Made by a program: the position numbers and the translations under genes
Part shown: positions 1-11,394 of the stretch, piece after piece
Layout of the letters: every line of letters begins with the position of its first letter
Position numbering within the stretch: the stretch's first letter is position 1
Origin: Apodospora peruviana
Lineage: Eukaryota; Ascomycota; Sordariomycetes; Sordariales; Lasiosphaeriaceae
Assembly (NCBI GenBank): GCA_033439685.1
Contig: JAUEDM010000005.1
Coordinates: 2,108,001-2,172,000, forward strand
Length of the DNA stretch: 64,000 nt
Direction of reading: 5' to 3'
Notes under the pieces: model-generated
What the model saw: the letters and a program-made list of their open reading frames with translations, nothing else
Database searches by the model: none
Told to the model about the DNA's origin: nothing

Positions 1-47
1 TGGACTGAAGGCGCCCTGGATTGGCAGTTGACACGACGAAAGACGCA

Positions 48-3000
48 ATGCCTCCACTTCACAAGTCGTTTTCGGAGCAGAACAAGAGGCAAGCTCCAGT
101 CAGTCTGCCTTCTTCAGGCCCTCTTCTGCTCTTATGGCAAACCGCCATCTGAAAGTTTGTTGACATATGTATAGCGACAGCAACAATGGCAGAGGTCTAA
201 GAGCAATCCCGTCAGCAAACCGTCTGCTGCGATGCCACTCGTCCCCGTGGCTCCGTCGACGAAAAACAAGCTGCAGGCCTTCCAGTTTGAGACCAGGACC
301 TCCGATACGAACCATGATCCCTTCAAAACAGCCAGTGCTGCTCCAGTCACCTCCGCTAAAGTGAACGACGAAAACGTAAAACCAGGAAGCACATCGCCAC
401 GCGCTACGAGCCGAGTAAGCGATGTCACTACAACACCTATCAACCGTCTGGCATGGCGGGACCTACTAGGCGTCACAGAACTACCCACCGAGGACAACGA
501 CACATCCCCAAGCGAGAGAATTATTTGGCGCAACGATCCAAGGCCCTCTATAACCGCGAATTCTCCAGTTATGCCTCGCAGGCGGAAACGCGCGAGAAGC
601 TCGTCTCCCGTCTCGTCTCCCGCGCCTTCCATCTCAGCAACACCAAACATCGACGTGAAGAAGCTTACAGAGGTGCTCAAGACGCCCCATGCCGACCCCG
701 CGCTGGAGCTTTGGGATCGATTTTCTCTTCCCGGAACAGACAACAGCCCGTCTGGCCCCTCCAATCCGCTGCTCGCCCACTTGATGGTTTCGTCCTCACC
801 TCGACCCAATAAAGATGGTAGTGGACCGGGAAGCGAGCGATCGTTGAGGAAAGCTCTGAGTTGCGGGTCACACTGGCCCAAACGCCGAAGGATCGAGCGG
901 ACGGATGTGGAAAAAGGAGCTGCTGTTCAGGGTAGCCCTCAACGGGACGCCAAGTCCTCCATGGTTTCCGCGCTGCTCGAGACCGTTGATGGAGAACTGA
1001 GGAAGACAAAATTGGCACAGGAGGAGCAAATACAACAACTCAAGTCCCCCTCTCCTCAGAAAAGGTCACCGCAAAGGAGACGAGCGGATGTCCAGACTCA
1101 CGCCAGCCTTTCACCAGTCCGGGAAGCCGGAGATAAAATGCAGTTGGACCAAACAGAGGACGCCACTAGTGTGGTCGAGCATGTGGAGACTGGGAAGGCT
1201 GGGGTACTAATCGACGTTTCGTCTGACTATGGTGACGAAAACTTTGACGACGATACTCTCTTCGAGCTTGATAAAAGTCTGAATCTGGGTCAAGGAGAAG
1301 ATCCGACTCTAGTCTCAATTCCAGAGCCTGCCAAAGCGCCACTCCCAGCGCCGATCCAAGACGCATCTGAATCTGCAACTGCGGATGAGGATTTTGGGGA
1401 CTTGGATGATGACTTCTTTGAAGCAGCGGGAGACCTAATCGCGCAAGTGGAGTCGCACCACCCGTCACAGAATATTTTACAAGCACAGCAACACAACAAG
1501 CTACCCCAGGATGAGGTTGGTATTGAGGATGACGAGTTTGGTGATGATTTCGGAGGAGATTTCGACCCAGACGCGGCCGAGATGGCTGCAACACAACAAC
1601 AACCCACCCCTGTTTTCCCTTCTGCATCTCATGTACGTATGCTCTGATAGCTGTGAGGTGGAAAGATACTAAGTCAACAAGTAGGCAAGCCAAAAGCCTA
1701 AGGCGATCCAGAGGTATTTAATAACCAATGTCCTTGAGAGCTCCTACGAGGATGATCGTGGTCGTAAATCTCCCGAAAAGGTACAGTTAGATCCCGCCCC
1801 TGTAGATGATCCTCGTACTAATACAGCCCTAGGTCCTTCTTGTGCAGGTCGATAAAATGAATCAGATCAAGACAATCCATCTGCGAGGTGATTGGTATGA
1901 TACGCAAGCCAGTGTCAAAGCCTACGTCCATATTATCGGCGCTTTTGAACCGTCTGGCAGATGTATCGTCGACAACAACCAGAATAGCATTATCCTGCAC
2001 CCGGATCAGCTGATTTCGTCTACCGTCATTGCCGATTCCTTCAGCTGCATGCGGCGCGCTGTCCTCCAAGACAGAGTCAAGGCGACCAGCGACTCGTCGC
2101 CTGCCCTCGTGTACGGTACCATCCTGCACGAGATTTTCCAGGAAGCACTCATGGCAAACCAGTGGGATATGGTGTTCTTGGGATCTGTCATCGACCAAAC
2201 ACTTAAAAAGCACCTGGAAGACATCTACATCATCAAGGTCAGCATGAATGAGGCAAGGGAGCATCTTCTTTCCAAAATGACGGAGCTCAGGAGCTGGGCG
2301 CAGGCTTTTGTCTCTCCGTATCCCAGACCCAACGCCACCGTCCAGGGCCGGAATGGCGAGCGGGCCAACATGTGCGTCAGCAAGCTCCTGGATGTCGAAG
2401 AGCACGTCTGGTCGCCCATGTACGGTCTCAAAGGCAACATCGACGCCACTGTACAAGTTACCATGCGAGACGGCAACGGCTCCAAGACCTTGACGGTACC
2501 GTTCGAGGTCAAGACGGGCAAGAATGTCAGCAGTAACCACCAGGCGCAGACCGCGCTGTACAACCTCCTGCTCTCGGATCGGTACGATATCGAGATTGCG
2601 TACGGCATTCTATACTACATGGAGACTTCCCAGACCATCCGCATCCCGGCCGTCAGGCACGAGCTTCGCCACATGATTATGCAGCGCAACCAGCTGGCCT
2701 GCTATATCCGCGAGAGGAGTGTTCAGCTGCCACCAATGAAGAAGAGCAAGAACGCCTGCGGCAAGTGCTATGCCCAAACGTCTTGTTTTGTTTATCATAA
2801 GCTCGCAGATGACGGAACGGGCGAGACCAGCGGTCTGCATGAGAAGTTTGACGAGGTTGTCAAACATCTGACGCCCGTGCACAAGGAGTTTTTTCTAAAG
2901 TGGGAGGATCTCTTGACAAAGGAGGAGAGGGAAAGCCAGAAGCTGCGGCGAGAGTTGTGGACCATGGTCAGCACGGAGCGCGAGAAGGTTGGCCGGTGTT

Positions 3001-5195
3001 TTGCCAACGTCGTTATCGAAGAGGGATCTGCCTCCGAGGATCGGAACCAGGCCAAGATCAATCGCTTCACTTATACAATGGTCAAAGAGAACCCGCCGCC
3101 CGGTTTTTCGTTCCTTGATTCTCAGCTGACAGTCGGAGAGCCCATCGTCATCTCGGATGAGCAAGGGCACTTTGCTCTGGCATTGGGATACGTGACAGCT
3201 GTCCGGAAGCAGAGGATCACCGTGGCGGTGGACAGGAGACTGCACAACGCTCGCATCCGCCAGCCAGGCTTCGACGAAGTCGACAACCAGGTGTTTGCTA
3301 GCATTATGCAAGTTGGGCCCGAAGAGCCCGAGTCTAGCGAAAACAACAAGGGACAACCGCTCGTTCGGTATCGGCTGGACAAGGACGAGTTCAGCAACGG
3401 CATGGCGACGGTGCGCAACAACCTCGTGCAGGTCATGAACGACGGGCCCTTCGGATCTAGGGAAATCCGACGGCTCGTCGTCGACTTGGTCCCGCCGAGA
3501 TTCAAGCAGGCGCCTACGCAGTACGCGATTCCGGACCAGGAGAGCCTCAACCCGGACCAGACAGCAGCGGTAAAAAAAGTGATGAGCGCGATGGACTACG
3601 CCTTGGTGCTCGGCATGCCGGGCACGGGCAAGACTACTACTATTGCCCACATCATCAGGGCTCTGATCGGCCAGGGCAAGACCGTGCTCTTGACCTCTTA
3701 CACGCATACCGCGGTGGACAACATCCTGCTGAAGCTCAAGCACGACAATATCCCGATCTTACGGCTCGGAGCCCCTGCCAAGATCCACCCCGAGATCAGG
3801 GACTTTGTCACCGTAGCTGGCCAGCCGATGGACTCGTTCGAGGAGATCCAGCGAGCCTGGCACGACACACCTGTCGTCGCTACCACCTGCCTGGGTATCA
3901 ACCACCCAGTGTTCCAGATGCGCACGTTCGACTACTGCATCGTGGACGAAGCCTCGCAGATCACGCTGCCTATCTGCCTGGGGCCGATCCGGATGGCGCG
4001 CACTTTTGTCCTGGTGGGCGACCACAACCAGCTGCCGCCGCTGGTGCAAAACGAAGAGGCGCGGGTTGGTGGGCTTGACGTCTCGTTGTTTAAGCTTTTG
4101 TCGGATACGCACCCGGAATCGGTCGTCAACCTGGAGCACCAGTACCGCATGTGCGAGGACATCATGATGCTCTCCAACACGCTCATCTACAACGGCCGGC
4201 TGAAGTGCGGGACCAGCAGCCTGCGCTTCGCGAGCTTGTCGATCCCGAACATGGACGCCCTTCGGCACAGGCACTTTGACGCTTCAACGTTCGTTTCTCT
4301 GTCTCAGCAGCAGTCATCGATCTGCCCTGCGCCTCGGCCGGGGTCATGCTGGCTACGCGATCTACTCGACCCGGAAGCGCGCGTCCGTTTCGTCAACACG
4401 GATTTCTTGGCTGACAGCCGCGAGCAGGCCAAGGGTAATCGTATCGTCAACCCGTGTGAAGCGCAAGTTGTTGCCCAGCTGGTGGATGCCCTCCTGACGG
4501 TCGGCGTGCCACCGGACGAGATTGGCGTCATGACGCATTACCGATCGCAGCTGGCGTTGCTGAAACGTGCGTTGCGGTCGACAACTACGTCTTCGTCATC
4601 TTCCACGACAACGTCTGTCGCGGCGAATGCACCGCCGATAGAAATGCATACGGCCGATCGGTTCCAGGGGAGGGACAAGGCCGTCATCGTGCTCAGTCTA
4701 GTCAGAAACAATGAGGCTTGCAGCATTGGTGAGTTGCTGAAGGATTGGCGGCGGATCAATGTCGCGTTCACGCGAGCCAAGACCAAGTTGTTTGTTGTGG
4801 GCAGCAGGAGCACGTTGAGCGGTGCTGGCGGGGAGGAGATGCTGGCCAAGTTTGTGGGCATGATGGAGGCCGGTCGGTGGGTGTACGATTTGCAGCCTGG
4901 GATGCTGGAGGGACATTGTTTTGATTCTTTGTCTGCGTCGCTTGCGAGTCCGCCGAAGAAAAAGCAGTCATCACCACCAAAGAAGATTGTGGGTGGTGCT
5001 GGTGGTGCTAGTAACGGGGTGAGGAGAAAGGGCCCTGAGCTGTTGGTGCAGAAGAGGTTATTCCATAACGCTGGTGCTGGTGGGACAGCAGGAGGGAAGG
5101 AGGTCAAAAAGGCGAGAATTGGTGAGCGGGCGATGCTTAAGGGGAAGCCGGTGCTCAGGGATATCCTGAATGATATGCTTGATGGGGGATATTGA
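48..5195 (+). CDS. dna2: DNA replication ATP-dependent helicase/nuclease Dna2
   Basis: Nuclease-helicase that trims long Okazaki-fragment flaps and resects DNA ends in the nucleus. Proposed exons are 48-98, 181-1632, 1685-1780 and 1833-5195 (about 1,653 aa, close to yeast Dna2 at about 1,520). The last two introns are clear 52-nt GT-AG introns. The first exon is inferred: the frame is open from 175 to 232, and ATG 48 gives MPPLHKSFSEQNKR joined to QQWQRSKSN. The first in-frame ATG of exon 2 is at 232. The RecB-type nuclease is visible as YGTILHEIF, KGNIDAT and FEVKTGKN (2110-2525). Iron-sulfur cysteines lie in FSCMRR and ACGKCYAQTSC. Helicase motifs follow: GMPGTGKTTT (about 3613), DYCIVDEASQ, GDHNQLPP, EHQYRM, DRFQGRDKAV and NVAFTRAK. 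The acidic N-terminus is disordered. The gene converges on mcm10. Family call is certain; only the 5' exon is doubtful. Confidence 0.95.
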
Positions 5196-5712
5196 TTTCC
5201 CAACCACTTCATGGTAGGAAGGAGGAAGACGTTTGAAAGTGGTGCTCTTTGGGATATATCTCTTCATGGCTTTGGCGTTTGGCATACATATCCATGGCAT
5301 GGATTAGGCTATTATGGTACAGTTACTATATTTGTTTTGTTTGTCGGGTTTCTTTCTCTATTTTACGGATAACGGTACAGGCTACGAAGGTATCAATCAG
5401 TTAGGTTTGGTAGTTTCTGGAGCACTGGGAAATTAAATAGCATGCCTGGGAAGCAAGGTCGTTGAATGGGGGCTGTCAGTCCCTATATTCAATTCCTAAC
5501 AAGGTAAACAGATATCTTTTTCCTCAGAAACGAGAATGATATCCATCACTTGGTATTCCAACTGGCACATTGCTCTCCGGGCAACGCACGTGGACAACGC
5601 TGGATCTGGCAAGGTAATTACAACACATCTTTGAACGCGACATCGCCTCTCAGAAAGCCAGATAAAATGTTCGCGCAATGTTCTCTACTTTCATACACAT
5701 GGATGAAATCAT
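5196..5712. other. Convergent intergenic region, dna2/mcm10 3' ends
   Basis: About 520 bp between two stop codons on opposite strands. It should hold both 3' UTRs. No further gene, repeat or RNA was seen. Confidence 0.6.
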
Positions 5713-8379
5713 CTACTTTTTTAGCACAATCAAGTCGTCATCGTCGTCATCGTCATCCAACAACACAACCTGCCGCCCACCTCTCTTGGCCGCCGCCGTG
5801 GCCGCCGCAACCGCAGCAGCAGCATGCGATAGCGGCTCGCCGAGACTCTCCCTCCCGGCGATGCGGATCCCTTTTTCGGTCACGAACCTCGTCTTTTTCC
5901 TAACAGGCGACCGATCATTCCGGGCCTTCGTCGGTGGTGGCAATGAAGGAGCAGTAGCAGCTGACGAGGACACCGCACTGGGGCTGTCATCAGTCTGATG
6001 ATGCCTGACCCCATCCAGCCTCTCGCCGTCCTTCATCCTTCCCAGTTTATCCTTGAGCGCCGTTCCCCATCCGAAAGCAGCGCCCTTGTTCCCCATCGTT
6101 CCCATGGTACCTCCCTTGGAGACCATACTTGTACTGCCAGTAGTCGAGTTCGACGCCGACGATTCCGGTCTCTTGCGCTTGCTGATCGGGCCCAGTTCCA
6201 CCTTGTGCTGCTGTTTCCCGCCTACTAAGCCCAGGGCGCGCGCGTCCCACCTCCGGCCCTGGCCGGGGAGTTGAGGATCACCGCCATAACTGAGATTCGA
6301 CAGGCTGGATAGCGAGCTTAGCCCAGTAGTAGTGGTAGTAGCCGATGAGGAAGTACCGCCACCACCACCAGCAGACGAAATACTCGATCCCAGCCCAGTA
6401 GTAGTTCTAGCACTCCGTTCAGAGGTAACGGTAGCAGCAGAAGCAGCACGACTCATATACTCCTTTCCCGCGCTGCCGCCAATCTCTCCCAGTTTCTTGG
6501 CAATATTTCTCTCCTTTTCCTTCTGCGTCATCCTCCTCTTCAAGCCTTCCTCCCTCTCCACCCGGTCAACGATATTATTATCCTTGTCCATCATCTCGGA
6601 CGCGGTCCCCCGGTGGTGACCCGCACCGCTCACAAAAAACCTCGTCCTCGTCTCCCAGTCAAATTCCCCCCTCTTCCGCTCCTCCTCCGATTTCACCTTA
6701 ATCTCCCGCGAGTTCTTCTTGTACCCGTTGGCCGGTCCGCCGAGAAAGGTGCCGTTCAGCTCTATCCTGCCCTCGCGAGCTTTCCTCACCGCCTCGTTGG
6801 TGTGGAACTCGCAGTGCTCGGACCGACGGATGTTGACCCACGCATCGCACATCTTGCCGTCCTTCTTAATGGACTTGCAGTACCCCAAGTCGCGCGCGTT
6901 GCCCAGCTCCAGGATCGTGTCGGCGTCGCTGTTGATCACCAGACCGAAACGGCCCGTGTCTTCGCGGCCGGGCGGCGGCGGCATGATGGTTGGATTGAGA
7001 ATGGCAAGGACGGTTCCCGGGGTCAGCTTCCAGAAGCGGTCGAAGCCGGAACTGAAGAGGAACAGCTCGATCTCGTAGGAGAGGTCGACGAGCGTGATGA
7101 CCATGTACTTGCCACGGTCTTTTGTGCCGGTGGCCTCCTTGACGCTGTTGGGGCCGGGCCGGTGGCTGCGCGGGTCGGATTTGCTGGCTATGATGGCGAA
7201 CACGACGATGTCGGACTCTACGTCTGGGAGGGAGAAGTTGGGGGCTTTTACTTCTCGTAGCAGATCCTTGATGAGGTAGGTTTTCTTGCCCGAGATAGCG
7301 CGGGTGATGACTTTGTGGGGGAGGATCCGTTTAGAGAGATGCAGGCCGGAGTATGGCTCAAATGCTGCTTCTGAGGTGCCTGGTGGTTGGTCAGTGGAGT
7401 TGGCGGTTTTATTGGTTGCAGAGAAACCTGTCTCCCTCTCTGGTAACCGTAATGTTGGCACAGTGTTGCTGCGTCGTAGTCCCCCGCCGAGAGTTTTCCC
7501 AGCGAGAATGTCGTCCCGAGAGTACTCCGGGGCTTGGTATGGTATATCGGGGAGGTTAACGGCCTTGGCCTTGTAGGTTTCCATCTCTTCCTTATCAACA
7601 GCAAACGCTTTTGTTCGTATCTGCTGTATCCTTTGCTGCTTTTCTTGACGAGTCGCTTCCTCTGCCCTCACAGAGGCCAATCGTTCATTGAAACTCATCG
7701 GGCGAGGGGCTTCTGCCGGAACAGTTGGCGTTTTTGCTCGCCGTAGGTAGCCTCCTTGCTGCTGCCCAGCCCCGTCTTCAGAGGCCTTTCTCAGACTAGG
7801 GGCTTGTCTGAGAGACATCTCGGCCGCCTTACGCCCCTTGTCAATGCCTAACAATACCCTCTGTGGCGACGTCGTCTGCAGGTTCGTCGTGCTCGGTGCC
7901 TTTCTGACCGGCGAGGCGGGCACCTGGACCGCGGCTTGTGTAGGCCGCTGCTCCATTCTGTCTCGCGCCGCCGCAAGCTTGGACTGAATAACAAGTCCCC
8001 TCATAGACCCCGTCTCCGTAACAACTGGCTCTGGTCTTCGTCTGGTCGACTCCGAGTCTGATGCCGAGGCAGCCTTTTTTTGCGCTTTCGCAGCTTGGAG
8101 TTTCTTGAGCTTCATCTTGGCCTGTATCGCTTGGAGTTTTAACTCCAACATCTCCTCGTCATCGTCTTCGTCATCCTCGTCTTCTTGAAATGGGTCCGGA
8201 AGATCCATGACAAGTCCCTTTCCTCCAGATCTTGATGCCAGTGATGAGGTCGCCCTTGGGAGCTTAGACGGGGAGGGTGACGGTGACTGTCGTTCGGTCA
8301 TGCGTCGCATTCGCTCGCGACCTCCCGGGGTGCTGAGGAGGGCCTCATAGGGGGATCGAGGGGGCCATTGGGCGGCCAT
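5713..8379 (-). CDS. mcm10: Replication initiation factor Mcm10
   Basis: Single-exon protein of 888 aa. Mcm10 activates the CMG helicase at origins and links it to DNA polymerase alpha. The conserved internal domain is clear: an OB fold at about residues 380-490 (NFSLPDVESDIVVFAII, FDRFWKLTPGTVLAILNP), followed by a CCCH zinc finger with C501, C511, C523 and H526 (LGYCKSIKKDGKMC...EHCEFH). The N-terminus has a Lys/Ala-rich helical stretch (about 80-105), typical of the self-association region. The C-terminus is basic and Ser-rich and ends in eight consecutive Asp residues before LIVLKK. The start is the first ATG and no intron is needed. It lies tail to tail with dna2 and head to head with the RNase H2B gene. 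Longer than yeast Mcm10 (about 570 aa) because of disordered tails. Confidence 0.95.
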   Translation of the reverse strand: MAAQWPPRSPYEALLSTPGGRERMRRMTERQSPSPSPSKLPRATSSLASRSGGKGLVMDLPDPFQEDEDDEDDDEEMLELKLQAIQAKMKLKKLQAAKAQKKAASASDSESTRRRPEPVVTETGSMRGLVIQSKLAAARDRMEQRPTQAAVQVPASPVRKAPSTTNLQTTSPQRVLLGIDKGRKAAEMSLRQAPSLRKASEDGAGQQQGGYLRRAKTPTVPAEAPRPMSFNERLASVRAEEATRQEKQQRIQQIRTKAFAVDKEEMETYKAKAVNLPDIPYQAPEYSRDDILAGKTLGGGLRRSNTVPTLRLPERETGFSATNKTANSTDQPPGTSEAAFEPYSGLHLSKRILPHKVITRAISGKKTYLIKDLLREVKAPNFSLPDVESDIVVFAIIASKSDPRSHRPGPNSVKEATGTKDRGKYMVITLVDLSYEIELFLFSSGFDRFWKLTPGTVLAILNPTIMPPPPGREDTGRFGLVINSDADTILELGNARDLGYCKSIKKDGKMCDAWVNIRRSEHCEFHTNEAVRKAREGRIELNGTFLGGPANGYKKNSREIKVKSEEERKRGEFDWETRTRFFVSGAGHHRGTASEMMDKDNNIVDRVEREEGLKRRMTQKEKERNIAKKLGEIGGSAGKEYMSRAASAATVTSERSARTTTGLGSSISSAGGGGGTSSSATTTTTGLSSLSSLSNLSYGGDPQLPGQGRRWDARALGLVGGKQQHKVELGPISKRKRPESSASNSTTGSTSMVSKGGTMGTMGNKGAAFGWGTALKDKLGRMKDGERLDGVRHHQTDDSPSAVSSSAATAPSLPPPTKARNDRSPVRKKTRFVTEKGIRIAGRESLGEPLSHAAAAVAAATAAAKRGGRQVVLLDDDDDDDDLIVLKK

Positions 8380-9072
8380 AATTTTCGGGGTGTGAGTCGC
8401 CTATTCCACAGGTTTCGAGGGTCCTCAGTCGGCTAGAGACAGCAGAAAGATCGGGTTGCTAGAGACGAGGGTGCAAAAGAGAACGCGAAAAGCAACGCTT
8501 TGGGATCGAATGCGAACTGTTTACAAGCGCTGAGCAGGCTGGAACGAAGCAGCGAAATGTGTGCCCAAGTGTGCAAGGATTCCCCCTATAACAGCCAATT
8601 AATGTGGTACAGAGACGACATTGTCCACGGAAGACTGCAGCTGCGCATCCGGCGACGAAAAGAAGCTCGGGATTGAATCTGATTTCGGAGTAAGGTTATG
8701 TTGTCGTCCGGTAAACAAAAAGATGCTCAAGAAATCAGAAATTCCAAAACTGTTTCGAGATAGTTCAGAACAAGGACGCAAATTCAAGACTGATAAGCCA
8801 CGATAAGGGAGCTGGTGTGGGTGAGCAGTAGAGGTGGAACGCGGTTGTCAAAATGCGAAGAACGCGTGAGGGACACAGGCCGGCGAGACGCGTCGCAGTC
8901 GCGTCAAAGTGGTCAGGGGTCCGCGAATAAGTCAATGCCAACCCAAACACCACAGACTTGATATCTACTGTTTTTTTGGCTACAAATCATCGCAATTGTA
9001 ACAGAATCGAGTATTCCGAACGTCAATCAGATTTGGAGACTTTGGAAGGCACAATTTCTTGGATCAAGCATC
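8380..9072. promoter_or_regulatory. Divergent promoter region, mcm10 / RNase H2B
   Basis: About 690 bp between two start codons on opposite strands. It must carry both promoters and could coordinate the two replication-linked genes. No specific factor site was recognised. Confidence 0.45.
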
Positions 9073-10440
9073 ATGGCGAGAACCCGGTCCACCAAAGGCG
9101 CCGGCGCAGGGGCAAAAGCCACTTCGAGTCCAAAGACGGCAACCACCACAACCAACAACAGCAGTACAGTCTACACCCTCCCAGCAGAATCCGAGAACCC
9201 CCCGAGAGTATTCGTCCTCCCAAAACAAACAAGCCCCGAAGCGCGCATCGTCACGCTACAAAACCCGCGCTACTCGAAACCCACAAGGTATCTCGCCTGC
9301 GCGAGCACCGGCTTCTACGAATTCACAAAGATATCTGCGTCCAAGACAGCACCGCGGAGCTGGCTGCTACATGGCAGTCAAGGCGACGATTGTGACAACA
9401 AATTTGACACGCACACCACCAGAGGCGCAGACCTCTACGTCTCATCCGCGATCGATCCCGTTTTCCTCGTCCTTCCCGCCCTCGTCAAAAGCGGCAGCGA
9501 CAAGAAGCGCAGGTTCCTTTCGAGTGACGACCACTTCGACGCTCTGTCCGAATCCTCTTCAACCACCGATGAAACCACCAGCCATTTATCCGAGCTACTA
9601 AAATGGCCAGAGATCAGGCGCATCCTCGAGAAGAGGATGGAAACCGTATGCGACACCGTTGAAGCCGGAGGCGAGCAAATGTTTCGTCTCAACCAAGATA
9701 AACTGCTCGACGAGATTCTCCTGAAAGCGAAGCGGATGGCGAAACACGGTCTCCCCAAGAGCATGGTCGAGAAATTCGTCACCAAGGCGCTTGAGGCGCC
9801 GATCCTGGGCATCAGGAGTGCGCAAGCAGCATCCAAACCCAGCAATGCAGCAACATCGCAGCAGGAGAGCAGCCATGACAATTCTGGCGCCAATACACCC
9901 TCGCTCGAGTCGGCCGACTCCCAGTCTACTATGTCGTCCGTCGAAACAACATACACATCCGTATCCGACGCATCCACCGCCGCGACATCAGTCTCCTCCC
10001 TATCATCAGCAGCGGCGGAAGAACCAAACAACGAGGTGGTCAACGCCATGTCAGCCTCGCAGGAAGTGATCGACCTTCAGACCTTGCGCGTGGCATTTGA
10101 TTTCATCTGCTCGACATACCTCCCGCCTGCGCTGTCCAAGGCCCTAAAGGAGAATCTTCTTGCGACGAATGACAGCAGGAAGGGAACTGATTTTAAGCCG
10201 TTGGACGACTATCTTGTTCAGCTGGCGAAACTGCGGCAGCTGGCCGTGGCTGCGCGGTCGACGGACTACTCACGCAAGCGGACGATGGACGAGGAGGCGG
10301 ACGAGCGCGCCGAGAAGAAGAGGAAGAAGGAGGAGGAGGACAAGATCAAGAATGCGAATATGAGTCGCGGAGTCAAGCAGTTGAAGAAGGTGAATACGTC
10401 TGGGATGAAGAAGTTGAGTGAGTTTTTCAAGAAGAAATAG
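9073..10440 (+). CDS. Ribonuclease H2 subunit B (Rnh202-like)
   Basis: Single-exon protein of 455 aa. RNase H2B is a structural subunit of the trimeric nuclease that removes ribonucleotides and RNA:DNA hybrids from the genome. The N-terminal triple barrel is recognisable (VFVLPKQTS, LQNPRYSKPTRYL, FYEFTKI, SWLLHG), followed by FLVLPALVK and a winged-helix part with a phosphorylatable Ser/Thr linker. A family feature is DFICSTYLPPALSKAL. The C-terminus is Lys/Glu-rich and ends in GMKKLSEFFKKK, a degenerate PCNA-binding (PIP) motif like the one in human RNASEH2B. It lies 204 bp from the duo1 stop, in convergent order. The assignment rests on recalled family pattern. Confidence 0.85.
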   Translation: MARTRSTKGAGAGAKATSSPKTATTTTNNSSTVYTLPAESENPPRVFVLPKQTSPEARIVTLQNPRYSKPTRYLACASTGFYEFTKISASKTAPRSWLLHGSQGDDCDNKFDTHTTRGADLYVSSAIDPVFLVLPALVKSGSDKKRRFLSSDDHFDALSESSSTTDETTSHLSELLKWPEIRRILEKRMETVCDTVEAGGEQMFRLNQDKLLDEILLKAKRMAKHGLPKSMVEKFVTKALEAPILGIRSAQAASKPSNAATSQQESSHDNSGANTPSLESADSQSTMSSVETTYTSVSDASTAATSVSSLSSAAAEEPNNEVVNAMSASQEVIDLQTLRVAFDFICSTYLPPALSKALKENLLATNDSRKGTDFKPLDDYLVQLAKLRQLAVAARSTDYSRKRTMDEEADERAEKKRKKEEEDKIKNANMSRGVKQLKKVNTSGMKKLSEFFKKK

Positions 10441-10644
10441 TTGGTCTTTGGGTGGGTACCTGGATTGCATATTTGTTGGATATCTGCGTTCAGGATACAT
10501 CGGCAAGCCGGCCCGGCTTGGGTGCTAAGGCAGGTGTTTTGGCGTTGAATGTGTGGTGGTATCATTGGGTAAGAGGTTTGTAAATAATATGTACATGGTA
10601 GCAGACATAACGAAAAGGAAATATGATGCGCGCACCGTTTCCAT

Positions 10645-11394
10645 TCATTTAACACCTCTTGTTGACCCGCGCGCTGCTGTACTACCTCCTCTCGTACTTC
10701 CAAACACTCTCCCTATCCCGGACGTCGTCCTCGAACTGCCGATGCTCGACGACGGCCGTGTGCCGCTACCACTACTCGTTTGCCCGTACCCCGACGACGA
10801 CACACCGCCTCTCGCAAATCCTCTCCCGCGGACTGTCCCCCTCGTGCCACGGGTCGATGCACTCCGGGCCGGCGCAGAAGAGCCGCCAGCTAGCCTTCTC
10901 CTCTCCTCCTCTTCCGCCTTCCTCCGCGCTTCCTCCCGCCGTCGCTCCAGCTCGGCCGCTCGCCGCTCTGCCTCCTGCTGCTTCTGCAGGGCTTCGTTTT
11001 CCACGTCGAGGAGGTCTTGGGTTGCGCCTTTCCAGTTGGGGTTTAGGATGAGGCGCTGGTTGTGTTCGGTCTGGGAGAGGATGCGTGTCCAGGTGTTGAG
11101 TAGGGTGGATGCGTTGTCTACGGTTTTGGATACGGTTCCCATGTTGCCCTTGGCTCGTTCCAGAGTGCCAATAGCGCCCTCAATCACCTGGTTGATATTT
11201 CTGACGCCCTCTAGCTCCCTGCGCAGTTGGGCTTCGCGGACCTCCTCCGCATCGAATCGCGAGTTCTGATTGGCTGTAGGGGTCTTGGATCTCTCCGCCG
11301 GTTGGTGCTGCTGCGCGGGGCGGCCCCTCGAGGAGGGTTGTTTGGAGGGTGACGGTGACGCAAAGAGATCCTCATGATCGCTGCTGTCGGCCAT
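10645..11394 (-). CDS. duo1: DASH/Dam1 complex subunit Duo1
   Basis: Single-exon protein of 249 aa. Duo1 is a subunit of the fungal DASH (Dam1) ring that couples kinetochores to microtubule plus ends. The conserved core is at about residues 50-130: REAQLRRELEGVRNINQVIE, then a helical stretch ending ILNPNWKGATQDLLDVE. It continues as an Arg/Glu-rich coiled coil (about 130-170). The C-terminus is a Ser/Gly/Arg-rich tail with RGRGFARGG and other RG dipeptides. The N-terminus has SPSPSK. The gene is divergent from the next gene and convergent with RNase H2B. Core and length fit the family well. Confidence 0.9.
   Translation of the reverse strand: MADSSDHEDLFASPSPSKQPSSRGRPAQQHQPAERSKTPTANQNSRFDAEEVREAQLRRELEGVRNINQVIEGAIGTLERAKGNMGTVSKTVDNASTLLNTWTRILSQTEHNQRLILNPNWKGATQDLLDVENEALQKQQEAERRAAELERRREEARRKAEEEERRRLAGGSSAPARSASTRGTRGTVRGRGFARGGVSSSGYGQTSSGSGTRPSSSIGSSRTTSGIGRVFGSTRGGSTAARGSTRGVK

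Noticed and set aside
132..881. Minus-strand open frame of 249 codons opposite dna2
   Set aside because: It is antisense to a real coding exon and has no family character.
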